Assembly: GCA_002714815.1 (NCBI GenBank)
Contig: PAYI01000044.1
Location: 57,307-71,619, forward strand
Length of the DNA: 14,313 nucleotides
Reading direction: 5' to 3'
Source: Flavobacteriaceae bacterium
GTDB taxonomy: Bacteria > Bacteroidota > Bacteroidia > Flavobacteriales > Flavobacteriaceae
The notes beneath the pieces are model-generated. The model did not search any database. It was not told where the DNA came from and saw only the letters and a list, made by a program, of their open reading frames with translations. Made by a program: the position numbers and the translations under genes. Below are positions 7,301-12,436 of the stretch, piece after piece. Each line of letters starts with the position of its first letter. Position 1 is the stretch's first letter.

Positions 7301-7926
7301 TGCCAATAGATTATTTCGGATATTACAGTTTACTTGTTCCTTTTGTTGATGGTTATTACAGAATTAATGAATTAAAGAAAGCGCAAGACTTGTCCAAAAA
7401 AATTGCATATAAATACAATGATAGACTAGATTACTTTTCTTCTCTTTCTCCCAACTTGCAGTATAGATTAGGAGAGGAAATTATCACCGAGATTGAACGT
7501 TATAGGACTCTTGTTGAAGCAGATTTAAAACATGCTGAAAAATCAAATTTAAAGCCTACTCTAAATCAATTTCTAACTGCAATTCTTCCTTTCAATTACC
7601 TTTATGGAGATTATGAATTTTATACTAGCCTTATAGATATAGTAGAAGGATTTTATTTAATTGGTGAAATAGAATTAGCTCAAAATCTCAGTAAAAAAAT
7701 AGCTGATCAATATAGTGAACGTATGCAACTGTTCGCTCAGTTTTCACAATCTAATCAACTTAAGATTAAAGACCAAATCAAAAAGGAATGGGTTTCCTAT
7801 AATTATTTCTTACAACTCATAAATTCATTTGACAATTCAACTTTTTTCAAAACATTGGAAAATCAGTACAATGAAAATGTTGATCTACTCACTACAGAGT
7901 CAGATAGCCTAAAAAAAGTGGAATAA
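4372..7926 (+). CDS. DUF2723 family membrane glycosyltransferase (GT117/TMEM260-like)
   Basis: The 1184-residue protein opens with a transmembrane helix (about 10-28) followed by FWDAGEYISTSAKLQIGHPPGAPFF. The acidic D37/E40 pair in the first loop and the HPPG at 52-55 are the DUF2723 signature, and D-x-x-E in the first loop is the catalytic-type arrangement of GT-C sugar transferases. Many further helices fill about residues 60-320 and a second cluster lies at about 547-645. A soluble part follows, with GDNDTFALWYAQ near residue 690. The family is related to TMEM260 protein O-mannosyltransferase, so transfer of a sugar from a lipid donor to secreted proteins is the likely role, inferred from family. 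The C-terminal helical part contains a duplication (about 984-1049 and 1083-1148). The gene's end is one base from the convergent thioredoxin-like gene. Confidence 0.9.
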   Translation: MSEKIYRIWNLGIGWTVFAVALFTFLSTVEPTASFWDAGEYISTSAKLQIGHPPGAPFFQMIGAFFALFASSPEKIALMVNSMSVFSSAFTILFLFWTLTLLFKKLPIFKSLNNISERIGFFGSAVVGALAFCFSDSFWFNAVETEVYAMATLILSVLFWMGLRWEQEMNTARGDRWLLMIAFVIGLSFGVHFMGLLTIPALGMIYYFRNYNKVTVKGFIYANLISTAILLIIFKLLLPFTLAFFGKAEVFFVNTIGLPFNSGTIIAALVIIAVFYYGLRFTRKRNLVNFNTGILAVLFVLVGFSCWIMIPIRANANTVINENSPSDARLLLAYYNLEQYPETKLFYGPMFSDVYAGQDPDEPYIDDKPKYERDYKTGQYKIVNFWEDARFNSNSAHNGILPRLWSSEHAGNYINFTKPLEFSVKSEYRSNPQLKNRIDQFRDDFADGSIDGEQYHEFLKTFSPYLNIEKPSLISNLKFFIEYQLGYMYWRYFMWNFTGRQNDEQGEYNIIDGNWISGIPFIDEIRLGNQAKLNDDALNNKARNTYFFLPFILGLIGLYFLYKQDPKRFWVLMLFFLFTGIALKVYLNERPFEPRERDYALVGSFYVFAIWIGLGCMSLIQSSQKYLKIKILQPIIVVICLVAVPLLMASQNWNDHDRSKRYTAQSLSRSYLQSIQKDKGAMIFTIGDNDTFALWYAQDIEGYRTDVRTINSSLLGTDWYIDQMKRKTYESEPIPSQMTHDLYAYGVRDVIRYQPVLDSVRWNIKDLMNWISSDHPRTKIKDFLVKTGRDPYQLPRSQQEGVFYPTRKIRIPVNKENVLKSGIVKPEDSDKIVSYIDIDLPETALLKNQMMMLDILANNDWERPIYFTGGSYADSEYIWMKKYLQLEGLVYKLVPIETNLGEENPYLMGRIDSELMYDIVLQWDWGNSERKDIYHDPETRKNSISFRSNMARLAEQLINEDKIKKAKVIMDLAIEKMPIDYFGYYSLLVPFVDGYYRINELKKAQDLSKKIAYKYNDRLDYFSSLSPNLQYRLGEEIITEIERYRTLVEADLKHAEKSNLKPTLNQFLTAILPFNYLYGDYEFYTSLIDIVEGFYLIGEIELAQNLSKKIADQYSERMQLFAQFSQSNQLKIKDQIKKEWVSYNYFLQLINSFDNSTFFKTLENQYNENVDLLTTESDSLKKVE
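7321..7815 (+). repeat. Internal duplication in the C-terminus of the DUF2723 protein
   Basis: Residues about 984-1049 and 1083-1148 align without gaps at an offset of 99: VDGYYRINELKKAQDLSKKI matches VEGFYLIGEIELAQNLSKKI, followed in both copies by A, Y, (D/E)R, F and an SxxxQ segment. The DNA copies have diverged, so the duplication is old. The pattern suits paired TPR-like helical units. Confidence 0.75.
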
Positions 7927-7927
7927 C

Positions 7928-8227
7928 CTAGTCTATGTGGTCTTGTAAAAGACTTATTAAAGTATTGGCATCCTGTTCCCCACTTTGACGCCAGACCATT
8001 TCACTAAATTTATATATCATTAGTGTTGGTAATACTTTTACCCTTAGAGCTTCGGATAATTGTTGGTTTTTATCAACATCTATTTTGATAACTTTCCCCT
8101 TATCACCCATAGCAGCAGCGACGTCCTTCAATACAGGGTTCATATCTTGGGAAACCTCTTCTTGACTTCTAAAGAAAGCCAACAAAATTGGAATTTTTTC
8201 GTCTAATAATTCTCCAAATTTTGACAT
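7928..8227 (-). CDS. Thioredoxin-fold protein lacking the CxxC active site
   Basis: The 99-residue protein aligns over its whole length with small thioredoxins: IPILLAFFR (beta strand), MNPVLKDVA (helix after the active site), KVIKIDVDKNQQLSEALRV, VLPTLMIYK with the cis-proline P67, and WRQSGEQDANTLISLL. Where thioredoxin has WCGPCK, this protein has QEEVSQ (22-27); there is no cysteine anywhere in it. It therefore cannot do thiol-disulphide exchange and probably works as a binding or scaffold protein. It has no signal peptide, so it is cytoplasmic. It follows the metallophosphoesterase gene by 39 bp in the same direction, and its 3' end lies one base from the end of the DUF2723 gene. The reading frame is intact, so decay is unlikely. 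Confidence 0.88.
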   Translation of the reverse strand: MSKFGELLDEKIPILLAFFRSQEEVSQDMNPVLKDVAAAMGDKGKVIKIDVDKNQQLSEALRVKVLPTLMIYKFSEMVWRQSGEQDANTLISLLQDHID

Positions 8228-8266
8228 TGTCTAAACGAATTATAAAGCAAATGTAAAAGAAATTGA

Positions 8267-9493
8267 TTAAATACTTGTTTTTGCTTTTCTTAAAGTGATT
8301 ACTGAGATCTCAGGCCACATCCCTACACGCCCTGGATAGGCTAGGTATCCGAAGCCTCGATTTACGTTTAAACGCTGTTTTGACTGCTCGTAAATACCTG
8401 CCCATTGTTTGTAACGCCACTTAACAGGGCTCCATTTAATCCATCCAGGGATTTCAATTCCAAATTGCATTCCATGGGTATGACCACTTAAGGTGAGATG
8501 TATATTAAATGGATGAGGTAAAACTTGTGCTTCCCAATGAGATGGATCGTGAGACATCAAGATTTTAAAGTCTCCAGCAGAGACACTTTCAAGAGCTCGA
8601 TCAAGATCACCAGCTTTTTTAAAACCTGAACCCCAATTTTCTACTCCAATTATCGCTAATCGTTGACCTTCTTTTTCAATAAAACGAGATTCATTTAGCA
8701 ACAAATCCCATCCCATCTTTTTTTGTGCACTATATAGAGCTTCCATATTATTTTTCTTAGCTTTAGAATTTTCCCACCTCATATAGTCTCCATAGTCATG
8801 ATTCCCTAAAATGGAATATACCCCATGTTTTGCATAAATCTTTTTAAAGGTTTCAATCCATGGATGCACCTCTTCTGCGCGATTATTTACTAAATCGCCA
8901 GTAAATAAAATTAAATCAGATTTTTGAGCATTTACCAGTTCAACCCCGTATTGTACTTTAGTTTGATTATCAAAACTACCACTATGAATATCTGAGATTT
9001 GAGTAATCTTAAATCCATCAAATGTATCAGGAAGGTCCTCATATTCCAATTCATAAGAAAATACTTTATAATTGTACTTCCCTCGATACATTCCATACAA
9101 AAGTGAAACAAAAGGTATAGTAGCAAGGCTAACTGCAATTTGTGAGATGATTTTTCTTCGTTCTGGGAGAAACTGTGTTTGTCCAGGCATCTTAGTAAAA
9201 TAACCATAGATCCCCTGAGGTATTCTCAAAACATCTTCCCCTAAAAGTATAATAGTGACCAAGGCCTGAAATATAAAAAGAGTGATAAAAAACCCAATAG
9301 CATACATTAAGCGTGGTTCTGTAGCAGTAGTTCTTTCCAAGATTAAAGTGTGAAATAAAAGGTTGCCCATCACAAGAATTATTAAAAGAATGTATGCGAA
9401 AAGTATCCAACGACTAAATACAATCGTTTTTATCGCTTGGTAACTATACCATTGTAAAATACCTAAAAAAAACAAGCTTATAATCCAGCGCAT
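8267..9493 (-). CDS. Membrane-anchored metallophosphoesterase (YkuE-like calcineurin family)
   Basis: The 408-residue protein has several N-terminal membrane helices (about 4-24, 28-52, 62-84 and 117-135), then a complete calcineurin-type domain with SDIH (D168, H170), GDLVNN (D200), GNHD (N231, H232, D233), MSHDP (H315) and SGHTHG (H338, H340). These are the residues that hold the two metal ions, so it should be an active hydrolase of phosphomono- or diesters. YkuE-type relatives act at the membrane, but the substrate cannot be read from the sequence. The N-terminal membrane part is longer than in YkuE-type proteins with a single anchor. It is 50 bp downstream of the dGTPase gene and 39 bp upstream of the thioredoxin-like gene, all on the same strand. 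Confidence 0.9.
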   Translation of the reverse strand: MRWIISLFFLGILQWYSYQAIKTIVFSRWILFAYILLIILVMGNLLFHTLILERTTATEPRLMYAIGFFITLFIFQALVTIILLGEDVLRIPQGIYGYFTKMPGQTQFLPERRKIISQIAVSLATIPFVSLLYGMYRGKYNYKVFSYELEYEDLPDTFDGFKITQISDIHSGSFDNQTKVQYGVELVNAQKSDLILFTGDLVNNRAEEVHPWIETFKKIYAKHGVYSILGNHDYGDYMRWENSKAKKNNMEALYSAQKKMGWDLLLNESRFIEKEGQRLAIIGVENWGSGFKKAGDLDRALESVSAGDFKILMSHDPSHWEAQVLPHPFNIHLTLSGHTHGMQFGIEIPGWIKWSPVKWRYKQWAGIYEQSKQRLNVNRGFGYLAYPGRVGMWPEISVITLRKAKTSI

Positions 9494-9506
9494 TTAGATT
9501 TTTTGG

Positions 9507-9514
9507 CAAAGGTA
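9507..9514 (-). promoter_or_regulatory. Possible -7 element for the metallophosphoesterase gene
   Basis: TACCTTTG on the minus strand fits the TAnnTTTG consensus exactly, 13 bases before the ATG at 9493. No TTG is seen at the -33 spacing, so it is a half-supported promoter inside the presumed operon. Confidence 0.3.
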
Positions 9515-9543
9515 ATGAGTTAAATAATAAGATACGAATCTAT

Positions 9544-10863
9544 TTAACCACCAATATCTTGCGCCATACCTAAAGCTTTTCCATCAGATAAACTAGCTAC
9601 AAAACAACTCGTATTAAGTAAAGTTTCATAGAGTGATTTACCAACTGTCCTAGTTCCCTCTGGGACTAACGAAAGGATCAATCTATCATGAGTATTTGCC
9701 TTGCCCTCAAAACTTCGAACAGATGCTTGAGAATAGCAATCTAATAATACTGCAATAGCCCGATGGCCTACCAATTCTTTTTGAACTACATCTTTGGATT
9801 GGTATATATTCTTGATACTGATATTGATAATATCTTCAATTTGAGCTTTATACTTACTTTTCTCAAGGAGACTAAAGTTGAACTTTCCTTCAAGGATGGA
9901 TGTTTCATTTTTAATAAAAATCTGAACCGCATCCTGTATTAAACTGTTTATTGCAAGTGCTCTTAGGTAACTTAATCGTTGTGGTTTAAAAGCCAGCTTA
10001 GAATATTTTTTAGAATCAATTTGATCTCGAACTAAATTAATTAGATACTCAAGGGCATAATCTTCAGAAATCCAACCCAGATTAATTCCATCTTCAAAAT
10101 CGATAATAGTATAGCAAATATCATCTGCAGCTTCTACTAAATAAGTCAAGGGATGTCTGAGAACTTTATCATTTTCAACTAGCGATAGTTCTTCAGCGAC
10201 TTCATTAAAAAAATCTTTTTGTGCTTGGAAGTAACCATATTTTTTATCTGCTACATGTGTTGTGGGTTTTATTGGTAAACTGGCTTTAGGATATTTTACA
10301 AAAGCTCCAAGTGTAGCATAACTTAGTCTTAAGCCTCCTTGTGTTCCTGGGAGTGATTCGCTAAGAATTTTAAGACCATTAGCATTTCCTTCAAAATCAC
10401 ACAAGTCTTGATATTGTTCCGCCGTTAATTTTGATTTAAATGTGGAGCCTAATCCCGTTTTAAAAAAATGGCCAATGGCTTTTTCGCCACTATGTCCAAA
10501 AGGAGGATTGCCAATATCATGTGCTAATGATGCAGCTGCTGTAATTGCGCCAAAATCGTTCGCTTGGTAACCTAATGATTCCTTGAGGTGAGGATGTTTT
10601 TCTAAAATTGCGCGTCCTGCAATTCTTCCTAAGCTTCTACCAACCACAGAAACTTCTATGCTATGAGTTAACCGAGTATGTACAAAATCTGTTTTTGAAA
10701 AGGGTATAACCTGAGTCTTGTCTTGAAGGCTTCGAAAAGGATTTGAAAATACAATTCGATCATAATCTACTTCAAAACCTAAACGAAGGTCATTTTGCTC
10801 TATTCTCAAGCGTTTAGTAGTATCTCCGAAGCGTTTTAATGAAAGAAGTGATTCCCATATCAT
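9544..10863 (-). CDS. dgt: Deoxyguanosinetriphosphate triphosphohydrolase (dGTPase)
   Basis: The 439-residue cytoplasmic enzyme carries the HD-domain signature of dNTP triphosphohydrolases: TRLTHSIEV (H67), AASLAHDIGNPPFGHSGE (H115, D116, H124) and AADDICYTIIDFEDG (D247), the residues that bind the catalytic metal. The N-terminal YDRIVFSNPFRSLQDKTQV is also typical of the family. Members hydrolyse dGTP, and in some lineages other dNTPs, to the nucleoside and triphosphate, and so adjust dNTP pools. The protein is shorter than E. coli Dgt (about 505 residues). The ATG at 10863 is preceded at only 4 bases by TAACTTTG, an exact -7 consensus. It probably heads the group with the metallophosphoesterase and thioredoxin-like genes. 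Confidence 0.93.
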   Translation of the reverse strand: MIWESLLSLKRFGDTTKRLRIEQNDLRLGFEVDYDRIVFSNPFRSLQDKTQVIPFSKTDFVHTRLTHSIEVSVVGRSLGRIAGRAILEKHPHLKESLGYQANDFGAITAAASLAHDIGNPPFGHSGEKAIGHFFKTGLGSTFKSKLTAEQYQDLCDFEGNANGLKILSESLPGTQGGLRLSYATLGAFVKYPKASLPIKPTTHVADKKYGYFQAQKDFFNEVAEELSLVENDKVLRHPLTYLVEAADDICYTIIDFEDGINLGWISEDYALEYLINLVRDQIDSKKYSKLAFKPQRLSYLRALAINSLIQDAVQIFIKNETSILEGKFNFSLLEKSKYKAQIEDIINISIKNIYQSKDVVQKELVGHRAIAVLLDCYSQASVRSFEGKANTHDRLILSLVPEGTRTVGKSLYETLLNTSCFVASLSDGKALGMAQDIGG

Positions 10864-10867
10864 ATTA

Positions 10868-10875
10868 CAAAGTTA
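10868..10875 (-). promoter_or_regulatory. Possible -7 element giving a leaderless dgt transcript
   Basis: TAACTTTG on the minus strand matches TAnnTTTG exactly and ends 4 bases before the dgt ATG, so transcription would begin at or next to the start codon. A clear -33 TTG at 19-21 bases is not seen, which lowers confidence. Confidence 0.35.
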
Positions 10876-10981
10876 CCAATCTGAAGTTATTTGTTAAGAG
10901 AAGTTTACCAAAAAAAATATTCATAACCTTTTCTTTAAAATTTCAAGTTTAAAATTAATGATTAGGTAAAATTAATTTCTT

Positions 10982-11006
10982 TTTTACTCAATAAGTTTGA
11001 GTAAAA
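10982..11006. repeat. Perfect inverted repeat in the dgt/lipoprotein divergent region
   Basis: TTTTACTCAA (10982-10991), loop TAAGT, then TTGAGTAAAA (10997-11006) form a 10-bp perfect inverted repeat, 32 bp before the GTG of the lipoprotein gene and about 120 bp before dgt. Its position between divergent genes fits an operator. It lies upstream of both coding regions, so a terminator role is unlikely. Confidence 0.75.
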
Positions 11007-11021
11007 TAATTATTAAAAAAT

Positions 11022-11060
11022 TTAACCTACTTTAATTTGTGAAAAACCTTAACCTACTTT
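11022..11060 (+). repeat. 12-bp direct repeat around the lipoprotein start codon
   Basis: TTAACCTACTTT occurs at 11022-11033 and again at 11049-11060, a centre-to-centre distance of 27 bp, with the GTG start between the copies. The second copy codes for part of the signal peptide (LNLLF). Confidence 0.7.
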
Positions 11061-12349
11061 TTTTTGCCCTTTTTAGTCTGTTCATATCTTGTTCAGAAGA
11101 AGAACCAATAACCGAATATATAGTTGTGAATGAAACTGTAACAGTAACTGAGACAAATACAGTTGAAGTAGATCCTTATGCTGATTCTACATTAGAAGGT
11201 AATATTACAGAAGATGCTACATTAGATGCCTCTAAAATTTGGCTTTTAAAAGGCCGGGTTGCTGTTGAAGATGGTGTAACTCTAAATATTCCTGCAGGAA
11301 CAATAATTAAAGCAGCCTCAGGAACAGGAGCTGATGCTTCAACTTTAATTGTAGCCAGAGGAGGAAAAATGATTGCTAACGGAACAGCTGACAATCCAAT
11401 CATAATGACTGCCGCTGCTGATAACATTGAAGTTGGAGGTACTTATCCTGAAAGTGGTCCAGCATTAAATGTAGATACAAGAGGGCTATGGGGAGGCCTT
11501 TTAATTTTAGGTAAAGCTCCCAGCTCCTTTAAAAGTGATGTGACTGAGCTTCAAATTGAGGGTATTCCAACATCAGATGTAAATGGTCTTTATGGAGGGG
11601 ATGTTACTGATGATAATTCTGGCTCTTTTCAATATATATCAATACGCCATGGTGGTGCTGAAATTGGAGAGGGTAACGAAATTAATGGTTTGACTTTAGG
11701 TGGTGTTGGAACTGGCACTACTATCAATCAAATAGAGGTTGTTGGAAATGTTGATGATGGTATAGAATTTTTTGGTGGTACAGTTAATGCGACAAATCTT
11801 TTAGTATGGGGTCAAGGCGATGATGCTATCGACATTGATCAAGCTTATGCTGGTACAATTGATGGTGCCCTTGTGGTTTTAACCGCCGCATCTGATCATG
11901 GATTTGAAATTGACGGGCCTGAAGGATCAGCTCCTGGAAGATTTACAATTAAAAATGCAACTGTTATAGGAGCAACTGATGATTGTGATGCTGAAGGTGT
12001 AGATGGTGAAATGGCAGATTTTAGAAAAGGTGCAACTGGTGATCTGCTAGATGTTCTTTTTAAAGAATTTGCTGGTGGAAAAGATATAGAACTTGATGCA
12101 TCAGCTGATGCCGCAACATACACAGCTGGAACACTAACATTTACAAACATCGACATTCTTCACCCATTAGATGGTGATGGAAATGTTTGTTCGGATACAG
12201 AATCTGTAAATAAAATTTTTGACGATAGATCGGATGAAAGCTCTTTTGAAACAGACGCTTCAAATTTCGCAGAAATAGTAACAGAACAAAAAGAAGGAAA
12301 TGGCCTCGCTGATGAATCCATTTTCTCATGGACATTTTACAAGAGATGA
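11039..12349 (+). CDS. Probable surface-exposed beta-helix lipoprotein paired with a TonB receptor
   Basis: The start is GTG at 11039: an in-frame TAA lies at 11033-11035 and no other early start would include the signal peptide. The 436-residue product has a lipoprotein signal (lipobox FISC, Cys18) followed by SEEEP, an acidic cluster like the lipoprotein export signals that send flavobacterial lipoproteins to the cell surface. A low-complexity Thr/Val/Glu spacer (to about 48) leads to a repetitive, Gly/Asp/Ala/Ile-rich domain with strand-turn repeats such as LEGNITEDATLDASKIWLL, GVTLNIPAGTIIKA, GGKMIANGTADNPIIMTA and later DDGIEFFGG, DDAIDIDQA, DHGFEIDG, which suggests a right-handed parallel beta-helix. 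Similar lipoproteins are commonly found beside TonB-dependent receptors in Flavobacteriia. A role in substrate capture is inferred; the substrate is unknown. Confidence 0.8.
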   Translation: MKNLNLLFFALFSLFISCSEEEPITEYIVVNETVTVTETNTVEVDPYADSTLEGNITEDATLDASKIWLLKGRVAVEDGVTLNIPAGTIIKAASGTGADASTLIVARGGKMIANGTADNPIIMTAAADNIEVGGTYPESGPALNVDTRGLWGGLLILGKAPSSFKSDVTELQIEGIPTSDVNGLYGGDVTDDNSGSFQYISIRHGGAEIGEGNEINGLTLGGVGTGTTINQIEVVGNVDDGIEFFGGTVNATNLLVWGQGDDAIDIDQAYAGTIDGALVVLTAASDHGFEIDGPEGSAPGRFTIKNATVIGATDDCDAEGVDGEMADFRKGATGDLLDVLFKEFAGGKDIELDASADAATYTAGTLTFTNIDILHPLDGDGNVCSDTESVNKIFDDRSDESSFETDASNFAEIVTEQKEGNGLADESIFSWTFYKR

Positions 12350-12375
12350 TTTTAAATATAAATAACCTATTATTC

Positions 12376-12410
12376 AATTGCATGTCAATATTGACATGCA
12401 ATTTTTTATT
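12376..12410 (+). terminator. Intrinsic terminator between the lipoprotein and TonB receptor genes
   Basis: AATTGCATGTCAAT (12376-12389) is followed directly by its exact reverse complement (12390-12403), and then the run continues TTTTATT (12404-12410). A perfect 14-bp arm plus T-tract 26 bp after a stop codon fits a rho-independent terminator. The TonB receptor starts 27 bp further on, so it may act as a partial terminator that lowers receptor relative to lipoprotein expression. Confidence 0.75.
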
Positions 12411-12436
12411 AATTACAAAGAATCTATTCAATTTTA

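Noticed and set aside
8932..9410. Two extra minus-strand frames inside the metallophosphoesterase gene
   Set aside because: They are in a different frame from a clearly conserved enzyme and encode no recognisable protein.
9544..10863. dgt as an anti-phage defence dGTPase
   Set aside because: Neighbours are housekeeping-type genes, composition matches the surroundings, and no defence gene is nearby.
11176..12156. Open frames on the minus strand inside the lipoprotein gene (11176-11427 and 11896-12156)
   Set aside because: They are antisense shadows of the repetitive Gly/Ala/Thr-rich coding sequence, with no signal, domain or start context of their own.
12141..12431. Minus-strand open frame covering the end of the lipoprotein gene and the intergenic hairpin
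   Set aside because: It runs through the terminator palindrome and its protein resembles no family; the + strand genes explain the region.
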